A DNA stretch of 64,000 nucleotides from Methylomonas albis (GTDB taxonomy: Bacteria; Pseudomonadota; Gammaproteobacteria; Methylococcales; Methylomonadaceae), in the NCBI RefSeq assembly GCF_014850955.1, contig NZ_JACXSS010000001.1, positions 1,426,001 to 1,490,000 of the forward strand. The letters run 5' to 3'. The notes under the pieces are model-generated. The model was not told the origin of the DNA, made no database searches, and was given only the letters and a program-made list of their open reading frames with translations. A program made the translations under genes and the position numbers. Shown here in pieces: positions 18,335 through 27,751 of the stretch (position 1 is the first letter of the stretch; every line of letters starts with the position of its first letter).

Positions 18335-21136
18335 CTAAGGCTTGAGTTTTTGTAACAGCGCTTTGGCTTGTTCTATGCCGTTAAAAGACTCGCCGGATTT
18401 TAAAATGCTTTCCAGTTCTTGTCTGGCTTCGTCCTTGCGTTGCAGTTGATGCAGGGCTACTGCTATGTGGTAGCGGATCTCGGGGTCTTGTGATAGTCGT
18501 GAATGGGCATTGCGTAAATAGTTTAATCCCTGCTCGGCTTGTCCCTGATTGACGAGAATCCAGCCTAAAGTATCGTTAGTAGACGCCTGGTCCGGAGCAA
18601 GTTTTTGGGCTTGTTCGGCATAGGACAAGGCTTTTTCATTGCCGGTAGTTAAAAATATATAAGCTAAGTTGTTGAGAAATTGCGGCTCTTGAGGAAATTG
18701 CTTTAACAATGTGTCGTAGTACTTCTCCGCTTCATTAAGTTTTCCGGCTTGCAATAGCTCGTCGGCGAGTGCAGCCATAGGCACGCTGTCCTTGGGGTGC
18801 TTTTTAACCCATTGATCCAGAAGATCAAAAGCTTTGTCGGCTTGAGAGGTTTTTTTCAGGATGTCATGCAATTGCATCAGAGCGCCGGCATTGGGTTCCA
18901 GATCGAAAGCGGCTTGATAATGAGTGTTCGCTAAACTGATGTTTTTTTCGTGAACGGCAATATCACCCAATAACCGATGTGGAAACGACCGTTTGGGGTA
19001 TTGTTTCAGCAGGTTTTCCGCCCGGCTCAACGCAAATACCGGTTTACCATAATTCAATTCCATTTCCACCAATGCTATTTGCGATGGAATATGGTTTTCG
19101 TCAGCTAAGACTGCTTTTTTTAAAGTTTTGATTGCTTCAAAGTTATCGCCGTTTTCTATTTGGTAGCGCGCTGCCTTGTAAAGTTGTTTGACATTAAAGC
19201 GTGCCTGTTCTGCCATTCGGATGAAAACACCCAATGCTTTTTCTCTGCTATTGGTAGCTAAATAGCTTTTTGCTAACGCATCCATCACTTCGATATTGTT
19301 TTTCTCGATCAATTCAGCGGCTTGAGCTATTGCTAATGCTTCGGAGGGTCTACCTATTTTTAGTTTTAGATTCACCAGTGACAGCAGGACTGGCAGAGAT
19401 TTTTGATCGAGTTTTCTGGCGTTTTCCAGCCAGGTGTTTGCGCTGTCGTAGTTACCGGCGGCTTGCTCGACAGTTGCCAGTTCCAGCAGTATTGGCACGT
19501 TGTTAGGTGTTTTTTGATTGAGAGCCGCAAGGCGTTTTCTGGCTTGATCTAGTTTCTTCTCGGCGACATCCAGTTTGCTGAGGTTTAGATGAGCGGTGAT
19601 GAAGTTGGGATCAAGTTCTACAGCATTTTCGAAGCTGCGTCGCGCCTGTTGTAATTGTTGGGCGCTAACTTGGGCAGTACCCAATAAATTAAGTAGTGTA
19701 AGATTTTTCGACGCTTTTTCATGCATGGCTTTAGCGACACGCAACGCCTTCTCGGATTCGCCGCGCGAGATGTAGAGAGCCACTAACGGGATGCCGGCTT
19801 GAGTATTGCCGGGGTTGTCTTTAAAGCCGGCCTCAAGTTCGTTAATAGCTGGCTGCTCCTGTCCCATAGAGAGGCGATTCAAGCCGATTTCCGAATGGAT
19901 GTTTTCCCCTTCGGTGTTCATTGCCGAGGCCTTGTCCAAAAGGCTATTGGCCATATCATGTTTTCCGACTTGCATATAAGCGCTTCCCAGCAGAAATAAC
20001 AAGCGGTGATCGTTGGGATTGCGCAGTTGCACCGGCCTCAGCAAATCTATGACCTGTTCCGGCTCGTGTTTGGATAACAATATCGCGGCGAGTAACTTGT
20101 AAGGGCCGGGTTGCTCCGGATATTGCTTGACGTATTGCCGCAAATAATCCGCCGCGATGTCCAGGCGTTGCAAGCCGTAATTGACGAGACCGGACAGCAT
20201 TAATGTGGGGCCGTGCGCGCCAAGATATTCCGGTTTGATGCCGGCTAAAATGTCGGCTGCCGCTTCCAATTCCTTAACCGATGCGTCGGTTTGGCCCATG
20301 CGTTGTAATAGCACGGAGTGCAGATAAGCTGCTTTGGGTTCGAATGGGTAGGTCTTACGTAAAAACTCAAGATCTTGCTCGGCGCGTTCGTCTTGTTTCA
20401 AATCCATCAAAATACCGGCGCGCGCGATTCTGGCATCGAGATGGTCAGGTAGCAGTTCCAACGCTTTGTCATAGTCTTTCAGCGCTTCTTCCATTGCAAA
20501 CTTGGCGTGTTTAATGGATGCTCTGGCGAACCAAGTGTCGGCATTTTCCGGCTGCATTTGCATAGCCTTTTCCGCTGCTTGGCTCGCGCCTTCCATATCG
20601 CCGCGCCGCAACAGCGTATTGGCTTTACCGATTATGGCGTCTATCTGATTTGCATCGATCTGAGCAGCCATCTCGTATTCGTTGAGCGCTTCACTGAGTA
20701 GATTGAGTTGCAAATACGCATGTCCGCGGAAGATATGCAGTTCCGGTCGCAACTCTCTGCCGTAGTTGCTAGGCTCGATTTCTTTTATCAGCTGGTTGTA
20801 TTTAATCTGATACAGATAGAGTTGGGCCAGGGGTTTGACTGTCAGAGAGCGGTCGGCACCCAGTTGATTCGCCAAATTGATTTGTACTTCGGCTTCGGAA
20901 AGCGATTTTTGTTTTAGATAAATTTCCCCCAACAGGATATGCGCGGCGACATAGTTTTGATTTTGTTGCAACGCATTCTTTAGCTGGATGATGGCTTCGG
21001 CGTTATTTTGGCTTCGGTAAGACTGTAACGCCTCCTCGTAAAACTTTCCGGCCTGGATATCATCGGCAAAGCTTATCTGGATTGGGTTGAGCGCCAGAAT
21101 CAGCAGCAGTTTATTTAACGGGAAATAGGATTTCAT
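18335..21136 (-). CDS. prsT: PEP-CTERM system TPR-repeat protein PrsT
   Basis: About 933 residues, made of a signal peptide (KLLLILALNPIQISFADD) followed by more than twenty tetratricopeptide repeats almost to the end. This matches PrsT, the very large TPR lipoprotein/periplasmic protein that accompanies exosortase and PEP-CTERM loci and is thought to help assembly or export of polysaccharide. The mature N-terminus lacks a clear lipobox cysteine, so it is probably soluble in the periplasm. ATGs at 21151 and 21136 are both possible; neither has a strong ribosome binding site. The exosortase and glycosyltransferase genes that usually stand with prsT are absent from the window. Direction and context suggest it is transcribed before the PEP-CTERM gene. 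Confidence 0.87.
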   Translation of the reverse strand: MKSYFPLNKLLLILALNPIQISFADDIQAGKFYEEALQSYRSQNNAEAIIQLKNALQQNQNYVAAHILLGEIYLKQKSLSEAEVQINLANQLGADRSLTVKPLAQLYLYQIKYNQLIKEIEPSNYGRELRPELHIFRGHAYLQLNLLSEALNEYEMAAQIDANQIDAIIGKANTLLRRGDMEGASQAAEKAMQMQPENADTWFARASIKHAKFAMEEALKDYDKALELLPDHLDARIARAGILMDLKQDERAEQDLEFLRKTYPFEPKAAYLHSVLLQRMGQTDASVKELEAAADILAGIKPEYLGAHGPTLMLSGLVNYGLQRLDIAADYLRQYVKQYPEQPGPYKLLAAILLSKHEPEQVIDLLRPVQLRNPNDHRLLFLLGSAYMQVGKHDMANSLLDKASAMNTEGENIHSEIGLNRLSMGQEQPAINELEAGFKDNPGNTQAGIPLVALYISRGESEKALRVAKAMHEKASKNLTLLNLLGTAQVSAQQLQQARRSFENAVELDPNFITAHLNLSKLDVAEKKLDQARKRLAALNQKTPNNVPILLELATVEQAAGNYDSANTWLENARKLDQKSLPVLLSLVNLKLKIGRPSEALAIAQAAELIEKNNIEVMDALAKSYLATNSREKALGVFIRMAEQARFNVKQLYKAARYQIENGDNFEAIKTLKKAVLADENHIPSQIALVEMELNYGKPVFALSRAENLLKQYPKRSFPHRLLGDIAVHEKNISLANTHYQAAFDLEPNAGALMQLHDILKKTSQADKAFDLLDQWVKKHPKDSVPMAALADELLQAGKLNEAEKYYDTLLKQFPQEPQFLNNLAYIFLTTGNEKALSYAEQAQKLAPDQASTNDTLGWILVNQGQAEQGLNYLRNAHSRLSQDPEIRYHIAVALHQLQRKDEARQELESILKSGESFNGIEQAKALLQKLKP

Positions 21137-21294
21137 CGGATTTTTGCGCATAACGGAAATGGGGTTGCTCAAGTTATGCACATAGCATAGTCGTAAAGCC
21201 AACTCGCCACCAGTTTGGAACTGATAGCCGGCTTCTTGTCGTCAAAAACTTGACTTGGCTTGTTTAAGTTGATGTTTAAAAACAAAAAATTAAA

Positions 21295-21310
21295 TGGTCT
21301 AAATTTTGCT
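21295..21310 (+). promoter_or_regulatory. Sigma-54 promoter candidate for flrBC
   Basis: TGGTCTAAATTTTGCT has GG-N10-GC spacing and an ideal TTGCT at -12. It lies 35 bases before the flrB ATG. In Vibrio and Pseudomonas the corresponding flrBC/fleSR promoter is sigma-54 dependent and activated by FlrA/FleQ, so the position is as expected. Confidence 0.65.
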
Positions 21311-21344
21311 GTTAGCGCTTAGACAATTAATTAGGCGACTAAAT

Positions 21345-22550
21345 ATGGGTGCTTTAGAGCTGCATCAACAACAAAAAACCGAGCGCTTAACCGACGCATT
21401 TCGGATTTTTAACGAACTTTCCGAAAATCTCGCTCATTCGTACCAAGGTTTGGAAGAGCAGGTAGCCAAGCTTAATCGCGAGTTGCAGGCAGCGCGTAGC
21501 GAGCGCTTGAACACGCTGATCGAGAAGGAAAAGCTTGCCAGCCGCTTGCAACAAATTTTGGCAGCCTTGCCGGCGGCGGTCATTGTGCTGAATGCGCAGG
21601 GTTCGATCATCGATTGCAATATCCATTCCGTGGATTTTTTGGGCGAACCTTTACTGGGTCAATTGTGGTCGAGTGTGGCAGCGCGCAGTCTGCAACCGGT
21701 CTTCGAATCGCCGCACGAGCGCCAGCTGCGAGACGGTCGTAAAGTCAATATCACCCACAATTCATTGGGTAATAGTGCCGAACAAATCATTCTGTTGTCG
21801 GACGTCAGTGAATTGCGTTCCTTGCAGGATACGCTGGCCCAGCATAAGCAGTTGAGCGCGATGGGGGAAATGGTGGCCGGTCTGGCGCATCAGGTCCGCA
21901 CGCCGCTGGCAACTGCGATTCTGTACGCTTCGCAAATGAGTAAGCCCACGGTAGCCGAGGAAAAACGCCAACAGTTCTCTGAGAAAATTTTAGAACGTCT
22001 GCATTACCTGGAGCGCCAAGTTAACGACATGCTGATTTTCGCCAAACAGGGCCGAATGGCGATGCAAAGTGTTTCGCTGCAACGGCTTCTGGCGCATCTT
22101 GCGGAAGCGGCAGACAGTTTTATCGGCGAATTTAGTATCCAAAACCGAATCAGTACCGATCAATTGTTGGGCAATGAAGACGCGCTGCGCGGGGCGTTGT
22201 TGAATTTAATTAATAACGCTGCCGAGGCTGGTGCCGGCAAAATTTCTTTAACTGTCCAACGTGGGGATTCGGGTGGTATCAACATCGTGGTTACCGATGA
22301 CGGCCCCGGTATAACTCAAGAACAACAGAGCAAATTATTCGAACCGTTCTACACCACCAAGTCCAATGGCACAGGTTTGGGGCTGGCGGTAGTCGACAGC
22401 GTGGCGCGTGCCCATGGCGGCGGCGTCAAGTGTCATTCGACGCCAGGACAAGGCACGAGGTTTACCCTGAGTTTGCCTTGTATCAGCCAATATACCCTGG
22501 GATTGTCCGCCGGTATTGCCAAAATGGAGCAAGATTATGAAACAGTATGA
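21345..22550 (+). CDS. flrB: Flagellar sensor histidine kinase FlrB/FleS
   Basis: A 401-residue cytoplasmic histidine kinase without membrane segments. A coiled-coil N-terminus is followed by a PAS domain (about residues 75-155), then the dimerisation/H-box GLAHQVRTPLA with the phospho-accepting His at about H182. The ATP-binding domain has NLINNAAEAG (N box), DDGPGI (G1) and GTGLGLAVV (G2). The family phosphorylates FlrC/FleR in the flagellar regulatory cascade. The ATG at 21345 follows the sigma-54 promoter candidate; upstream codons fall inside it. The end overlaps the start of flrC by 14 bases. Confidence 0.93.
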   Translation: MGALELHQQQKTERLTDAFRIFNELSENLAHSYQGLEEQVAKLNRELQAARSERLNTLIEKEKLASRLQQILAALPAAVIVLNAQGSIIDCNIHSVDFLGEPLLGQLWSSVAARSLQPVFESPHERQLRDGRKVNITHNSLGNSAEQIILLSDVSELRSLQDTLAQHKQLSAMGEMVAGLAHQVRTPLATAILYASQMSKPTVAEEKRQQFSEKILERLHYLERQVNDMLIFAKQGRMAMQSVSLQRLLAHLAEAADSFIGEFSIQNRISTDQLLGNEDALRGALLNLINNAAEAGAGKISLTVQRGDSGGINIVVTDDGPGITQEQQSKLFEPFYTTKSNGTGLGLAVVDSVARAHGGGVKCHSTPGQGTRFTLSLPCISQYTLGLSAGIAKMEQDYETV

Positions 22551-23919
22551 TGTGCTAATCGTCGAAGACGACATGGCTTTATGCGAAGCGCTATGCGATA
22601 CCCTGGAAATTGAAGGCTATCGGGTCGTCTCCGCTAAAAACGGTATAGAAGCGCTGAGTCAGTTGGCAAAATATCCCGTCAGGCTGGTGGTCAGTGATGT
22701 ACAAATGCCGGTGATGGATGGCTTTCAGCTGTTGAAGAATATTCAGCAAAAATTCGAGCAGTTGCCGGTGTTGCTGATGACGGCTTACGGCACAATCCCC
22801 AAAGCGGTGGAAGCCATGCAGTCCGGCGCGGCCGACTATCTGATTAAACCGTTTGAGGCGGTCATGTTAGTGGATAAGGTGGCGTCATTGATTCCGCGGC
22901 AACCGCCAGTCGTTAACGAGCGAGTAGTGGCTGACGAGCGGATGAAAAAACTGTACGCATTGGCCAGCAAAGTGGCCAAAACCGATGTAACCATGTTGCT
23001 GGAAGGCGAGAGCGGTACCGGTAAAGAAGTGCTGGCCCGTTATGTTCACCGGAACTCGCATTATCATGCGGGGCCGTTCGAGGCCATCAATTGCGCGGCG
23101 ATTCCGGAAAACATGCTGGAAGCAATGTTGTTCGGCTACGAGAAAGGCGCATTTACCGGCGCCATTCAATCGGCGCCCGGCAAATTCGAGCAGGCACAAG
23201 GCGGCACCTTATTGCTGGACGAGATTTCCGAGATGGATATATCGCTGCAAGCTAAACTGCTACGGGTGTTGCAGGAAAAAGAAGTCGAGCGCTTGGGTAG
23301 CCATCGCAAGATAGCGCTGAACGTCAGAATTTTGGCGACTACCAATCGTAAATTAAAAGAATATGTGCAGGATGGCCGGTTTCGCGAAGATCTGTATTTT
23401 CGATTAAGTGTATTTCCGCTCAGAATTCCGCCGCTTCGGGAGCGGGTCGGCGATATTTTGCCGTTAGCACTGGAATTATTGAACAAGCACAGCCCGGCCG
23501 GGAAAGCCGCTTGCAGCTTCGACGATGCGGCATTGGCCAAATTGTCTCAATACAGCTGGCCGGGTAATGTCAGAGAGTTGGAAAATGTGGTCCAGCGCGC
23601 GTTGATTCTGCAAAGTCGGGGTCAAATCGGTGCCGACGACCTGATATTTGAAGAAGATATGCTGGTTTTGCCGAGTTTGCCCATCGCTGTGCAAAGTCTT
23701 GCCGTAGAATCTTGGCAAGACTACAGCGACAGTAGCCGTGCCGAGCTCGCCAGCTTGGGTGATGGTGTGCGTTCCGCCGAAGAAAAAATTATATTGCAAA
23801 TGTTGCACGACGTTAGCGGCAGCCGGAAAACCACAGCCGCCAAGCTTGGCATCAGTCCGCGCACTTTGCGTTACAAAATCGCGCGGATGAAGGAAGCGGG
23901 TGTGAGGGTGCCAGGTTAA
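22537..23919 (+). CDS. flrC: Sigma-54 response regulator FlrC/FleR
   Basis: A 460-residue NtrC-class activator. The receiver domain has acidic E10/D11/D12 and the phosphorylated D54 in VVSDVQMPVMDG. The AAA+ domain has Walker A GESGTGKE, the sigma-54 contact loop GAFTGA, and GGTLLLDEISEM. A Fis-type helix-turn-helix ends the protein (TTAAKLGISPRTLRYKI). It should activate the class III flagellar genes, including the fliE operon directly downstream. The ATG at 22537 has GGAG 9 bases upstream. Confidence 0.95.
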   Translation: MKQYDVLIVEDDMALCEALCDTLEIEGYRVVSAKNGIEALSQLAKYPVRLVVSDVQMPVMDGFQLLKNIQQKFEQLPVLLMTAYGTIPKAVEAMQSGAADYLIKPFEAVMLVDKVASLIPRQPPVVNERVVADERMKKLYALASKVAKTDVTMLLEGESGTGKEVLARYVHRNSHYHAGPFEAINCAAIPENMLEAMLFGYEKGAFTGAIQSAPGKFEQAQGGTLLLDEISEMDISLQAKLLRVLQEKEVERLGSHRKIALNVRILATTNRKLKEYVQDGRFREDLYFRLSVFPLRIPPLRERVGDILPLALELLNKHSPAGKAACSFDDAALAKLSQYSWPGNVRELENVVQRALILQSRGQIGADDLIFEEDMLVLPSLPIAVQSLAVESWQDYSDSSRAELASLGDGVRSAEEKIILQMLHDVSGSRKTTAAKLGISPRTLRYKIARMKEAGVRVPG

Positions 23920-23924
23920 TATCT

Positions 23925-23940
23925 TGGCTTAAAAAGTGCT
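23925..23940 (+). promoter_or_regulatory. Sigma-54 promoter candidate for the fliE operon
   Basis: TGGCTTAAAAAGTGCT has GG-N10-GC spacing and lies 36 bases before the fliE ATG. The -12 half is GTGCT instead of TTGCT, so the match is a little weaker than the one before flrB. It fits the known FlrC/FleR control of fliE-type operons. Confidence 0.6.
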
Positions 23941-23975
23941 TGTTATAGGCAAGGCAACCGAAAAGAGTCATTATC

Positions 23976-24287
23976 ATGTCAGATATGAATGTTAACCAAG
24001 TGCTCGCGCAGATGCGAGCTATGTCCATAGAGGCTGGCGCGAAGCCGCAGCCTAGCGACACGTCGGGCGATTTCGCCGCCATGTTGAAACAATCCATCGA
24101 CGCAGTAAATAATACTCAGCAAAACGCCAGTGGGTTGGCTAAATCCTTTGAGATGGGTCAGGGTGACGTCAGTTTGGCGGAAGTAATGATTGCCTCGCAA
24201 AAAGCCAGCGTTTCCTTTCAGGCCATGCTCCAGGTGCGTAACAAACTGGTGGATGCATACAAGGACGTGATGGGCATGTCAATGTAG
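23976..24287 (+). CDS. fliE: Flagellar hook-basal body protein FliE
   Basis: A 103-residue FliE, the adaptor between the MS ring and the rod. The conserved C-terminal half is clear: GDVSLAEVMIASQKASVSFQAMLQVRNKLVDAY, ending KDVMGMSM. No signal peptide, as the protein leaves by the flagellar export apparatus. It is the first gene of fliEFGHIJK and starts 56 bases after flrC. Confidence 0.95.
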   Translation: MSDMNVNQVLAQMRAMSIEAGAKPQPSDTSGDFAAMLKQSIDAVNNTQQNASGLAKSFEMGQGDVSLAEVMIASQKASVSFQAMLQVRNKLVDAYKDVMGMSM

Positions 24288-24305
24288 GCTAGCGGAAGAT
24301 AAGCC

Positions 24306-26057
24306 ATGAGCGAACTAGACAGAAATCTACCGATGGAGGCCCAAAGCCAATTAAGTACGGCAAACGCCGACAAAATGCATCCAGCCCTGAAAAGCCTGAG
24401 CAAAATGCCGATGCTTCGTCAGCTTGTTCTAATGTTGGGCTTGGCATTCAGCGTTGCGATGGGCGTGGCCGTGGTGATGTGGTCGCAGGCCCCGTCTTAC
24501 GATTTGCTGTTTTCCGGCGTGGCGGAAAAAGATTCTGCGGAAATTCTCGACGCGTTGACCAAGTTAAATGTGGACTATAAGGTCGAAACCGGCTCAGGCG
24601 CAATAATGGTGCCGGCGGGTAATGTCCGGGAACTGAAGCTGCAATTGGCTGCGCAAGGTTTGCCGCGCAGTACCAGCCTGGGTTACGAGCTATTGGACAA
24701 AGACAACGGTTTCGGGGCCAGCAAGAATGTCGAGCAAATGCGTTTTCAACGAGCTTTAGAGGGTGAAATCGCGCTGACTATTCAAACCATTCAAAACGTC
24801 AAATCCGCGAAAGTACTGCTGGCCATTCCGGTTCAGTCGGTATTTGTCCGCGAACGCAAAAAGCCCAGTGCCTCGGTGGTGGTGGAGCTATATCAAGGTA
24901 GGACCCTCGAAAAAGAGCAAATCGAATCCATTATCCATTTGGTTGCCTCCAGCGTACCGCTGATGGAATCCGGTCAAGTGACGGTCGTGGATCAGAAAGG
25001 TCGCTTGTTGAACAGCAAGGAAAGCGGCGAAGATATGTCTTTGTCCAGCAAGCAGTTCGAATACAAGAAAAACATAGAAGAACACCTGCGTGAACGCATT
25101 GAAAATATCCTGACGCCATTGGTCGGCGGCGACGGTATGCGGGCGCAAATTTCCGCAGATCTTGACTTTACTGTTACCGAAAAAACTCAAGAAATGTTTA
25201 ACCCGGATTTGCCTGCCTTGCGCAGCGAACAAACCCAAGAAGAAAATAACTCGCTGTCCAAAGTGCAGGGCGTGCCCGGCGCCTTGTCCAACCAGCCGCC
25301 TCCAACCGGAACGGCGCCGGAAGTGGCCAGCGGCCAGGAAAAACAAGCTGCTGCGGAAGCAGGTGGCGGTGCGTCTAACAAAACCGCGACCCGCAATTAC
25401 GAACTTGATAAAACCATTACGCATACCCGACTGGCCACTGGTGCGCTACGGCGCTTATCGGTGGCTGTCGTAGTTGACGATAAAAAAGTGGTGCAAGCCG
25501 ATGGTAAAGCCACGCTGGTTGCTTACTCGCAAGAAGACCTCAATCAACTGCGCGATTTGGTCAAACAGGCGGTGGGTTATGATAATAGCCGGGGCGATCA
25601 AGTGACTGTTACCAACGTGGCATTCAGGTTGCCTGACGCAATGGAAGAAGTACCTGCCGAACCTTTCTGGCAACAACCTTGGTTCGCCGGGGCGTTGAAA
25701 CAATTGGCCGCAGTTGCCGTAGTCTTGCTGCTCATTATGGGCGTATTACGCCCAGGGCTGAGAACCTTGATTGCCAAGGAAGAACAGCTTGAAGCACTTG
25801 AGCAGGCTAAAGCGATCGCGGAAGCTACCGGTGGGATCGTGCGCTTCGATGAGAGCGGCAAGCCGGTCGCAGTAGCGGTATCGGTTGACGAGCAAACCGG
25901 CGAGGTTCGCACCATTACTGCGGGCGTGGAAGACTTGTTATTGCTCGAAGCCCCACAAAGCTATGAAAAACGTCTGGAATACATCCAAAAGCTGATAGAC
26001 GAAGATCCTAAACTGGTCGCGCAAGTGATTAAAACCTGGTTAAGAGACGATGGCTGA
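24306..26057 (+). CDS. fliF: Flagellar MS-ring protein FliF
   Basis: A 583-residue protein with two membrane segments, near residues 38-58 (QLVLMLGLAFSVAMGVAVVMW) and near 465-485 (ALKQLAAVAVVLLLIMGVL), which bracket a large periplasmic ring-building region (YscJ/FliF domain: LPRSTSLGYELLD, RAL-EGEIALTIQ). A low-complexity Pro/Ala/Gly stretch follows around residue 340. The cytosolic tail (EDPKLVAQVIKTWLRDD) is the FliG-binding end. It forms the base on which rotor and export gate assemble. Its stop overlaps fliG by 8 bases. Confidence 0.96.
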   Translation: MSELDRNLPMEAQSQLSTANADKMHPALKSLSKMPMLRQLVLMLGLAFSVAMGVAVVMWSQAPSYDLLFSGVAEKDSAEILDALTKLNVDYKVETGSGAIMVPAGNVRELKLQLAAQGLPRSTSLGYELLDKDNGFGASKNVEQMRFQRALEGEIALTIQTIQNVKSAKVLLAIPVQSVFVRERKKPSASVVVELYQGRTLEKEQIESIIHLVASSVPLMESGQVTVVDQKGRLLNSKESGEDMSLSSKQFEYKKNIEEHLRERIENILTPLVGGDGMRAQISADLDFTVTEKTQEMFNPDLPALRSEQTQEENNSLSKVQGVPGALSNQPPPTGTAPEVASGQEKQAAAEAGGGASNKTATRNYELDKTITHTRLATGALRRLSVAVVVDDKKVVQADGKATLVAYSQEDLNQLRDLVKQAVGYDNSRGDQVTVTNVAFRLPDAMEEVPAEPFWQQPWFAGALKQLAAVAVVLLLIMGVLRPGLRTLIAKEEQLEALEQAKAIAEATGGIVRFDESGKPVAVAVSVDEQTGEVRTITAGVEDLLLLEAPQSYEKRLEYIQKLIDEDPKLVAQVIKTWLRDDG

Positions 26058-27060
26058 TCAAGAGAAATTAAATCACGCGCAACGGGCTTCACTGTTGTTG
26101 CTGGCGGTCGGCCAGGATAGAGCCGCCTCTGTGTTGCGGCACATGGGGCCTAAGGAAGTGCAGTTGGTGGGCTCTAACATGGCGCAGCTCGGTCCGATCA
26201 CCTCCACCATGGTGGATGAAGTGTTGGAAGAATTCATCATCGAAATCAAAAACGAAACCGGTTTGGGTCTGGATTCCGACGAATACATTCGCAACATGCT
26301 GACCAACGCTCTAGGTGCCGACAAAGCCGGCAGCATCATCGACCGAATTCTGCTGGGTGCCAACAGCAAGGGTATTGAACAATTGAAGTGGATGGATACC
26401 CGCTCGATTGCCGATTTGATTCGCCTGGAACATCCGCAGATTATCTCCATTATCTTGTCGTTGTTGGACGCCGATCAGGCAGCCGATGTTTTGACGCTGT
26501 TGCCGCAAAATATGCGTTCCGATATTTTGATGCGTATCGCCACCCTGGAAGGGGTGCAGCCGGCCGCTTTGCGTGAGTTGGATGACATTATGGAGAAACA
26601 GTTGACTGGCAGCGACGGTGTCAAATCATCGCAAATCGGCGGTATTGATGCGGCAGCCAACATCCTCAACTTCATCGAAAGCGGCGTCAGCGATCCGATG
26701 ATGCAAGACATTAACGAAGCCAACGCCGATTTGGGTCAACGTATCCAGGACAAAATGTTCGTGTTCGGCGATTTGATCAACGTCGATGATCGCGGTATTC
26801 AAACGCTATTGCGCGAAGTATCCACCGACCAGTTGTTGTTGGCGCTGCGTGGTGTGGAAGCCGGATTACGGGATAAAGTCTTCGCCAATATGTCCAGACG
26901 TGCGGCGGAAATGTTGCGGGACGACTTGGACGCGGCGCCTCCTGCGCGCTTGAGCGAAGTGGAATCCGCGCAAAAAGATATTCTGGCGATAGCCAAACGC
27001 TTGTCCGATTCGGGTGAAATAGCCTTGGGCGGTGGTGGTGGTGGCGATGAGTTCGTCTAA
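26050..27060 (+). CDS. fliG: Flagellar motor switch protein FliG
   Basis: A 336-residue rotor protein that links FliF to FliM and carries the torque-generating charged ridge. Visible are the middle-domain EHPQ motif (LIRLEHPQIISIILSLL) and the C-terminal segment FGDLINVDDRGIQTLLREV with the conserved charges. The protein ends in an unusual GGGGGGDEF tail, encoded by a GGT repeat that also sits in the fliH ribosome-binding region. Length is typical. Confidence 0.96.
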   Translation: MADQEKLNHAQRASLLLLAVGQDRAASVLRHMGPKEVQLVGSNMAQLGPITSTMVDEVLEEFIIEIKNETGLGLDSDEYIRNMLTNALGADKAGSIIDRILLGANSKGIEQLKWMDTRSIADLIRLEHPQIISIILSLLDADQAADVLTLLPQNMRSDILMRIATLEGVQPAALRELDDIMEKQLTGSDGVKSSQIGGIDAAANILNFIESGVSDPMMQDINEANADLGQRIQDKMFVFGDLINVDDRGIQTLLREVSTDQLLLALRGVEAGLRDKVFANMSRRAAEMLRDDLDAAPPARLSEVESAQKDILAIAKRLSDSGEIALGGGGGGDEFV

Positions 27061-27751
27061 GAGCAATAAGTTTTCAGATTCGGAGTTGCAGGCTCTGGAT
27101 CGTTGGACCAATCTGCAGGATTTTAGCAACCCGCGTTCCGAAGCGGTCGAATTGGAGGACGTGACCGAAGTTCTGACTGCCGAGCAAATTGAAGACATTC
27201 AGAAACAGGCCTATGCCGAAGCTTTCGAACAAGGTAAGCAGCAAGGCTATGCGGAAGGACAAAAGGAAGGGCTCGAAACCGGACGCAAGCAGGGTTATGA
27301 AGAAAATCTGCATTTGTTGCAAAAGCAGGCGGCAGAGTTCGCCAGTTTGCTGGAGGCGCTTAGCGAACCGTTCAAGCAACTCGATGAATCGGTCGAGCAG
27401 GAGTTGGTGAGGTTGACCATCGCGATCGCCAGCCAATTAATCCGCCGGGAATTGAAATTGGAACCCGGCGAGATCGTTGGTGTGGTTAGAGAAGCGATCA
27501 ATGCCTTGCCGCTGGCGTCGCAGAAAGTCACCGTGAATTTACATCCTGAAGATGCGGCCTTGGTGCGCACCGCCTTAAAACTCGATGAAAACATGCCGGC
27601 CTGGCGCTTACAGGAAAATCCGTTGTTGAGCCGTGGCGGATGCACCGTCGAGACCGAAATTTCCAGAATCGATGCTAGTGTCGAAAGCCGTGTGGCCGCC
27701 GTTGTTGCCACGGTATTGGGCGGCGAGCGCCGCGAGGATATGGGGCGATGA
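27047..27751 (+). CDS. fliH: Flagellar export ATPase regulator FliH
   Basis: About 234 residues. FliH binds FliI and tethers it to the export gate. The central region has the repeated Gly-containing helix typical of FliH ([25 protein letters not shown]), and the C-terminal domain is the HrpE/YscL-like part ([22 protein letters not shown]). The ATG at 27047 lies within the end of fliG; in-frame GTGs just upstream in the GGT repeat are alternatives. It overlaps fliI by 4 bases. Confidence 0.9.
   Translation: MSSSKSNKFSDSELQALDRWTNLQDFSNPRSEAVELEDVTEVLTAEQIEDIQKQAYAEAFEQGKQQGYAEGQKEGLETGRKQGYEENLHLLQKQAAEFASLLEALSEPFKQLDESVEQELVRLTIAIASQLIRRELKLEPGEIVGVVREAINALPLASQKVTVNLHPEDAALVRTALKLDENMPAWRLQENPLLSRGGCTVETEISRIDASVESRVAAVVATVLGGERREDMGR

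Noticed and set aside
21140-21230. Sigma-54 promoter for prsT on the minus strand (GC/CC pair near 21198-21211)
   Set aside because: Spacing is right, but the -12 half reads TGGCT rather than TTGCT, so evidence is too weak.
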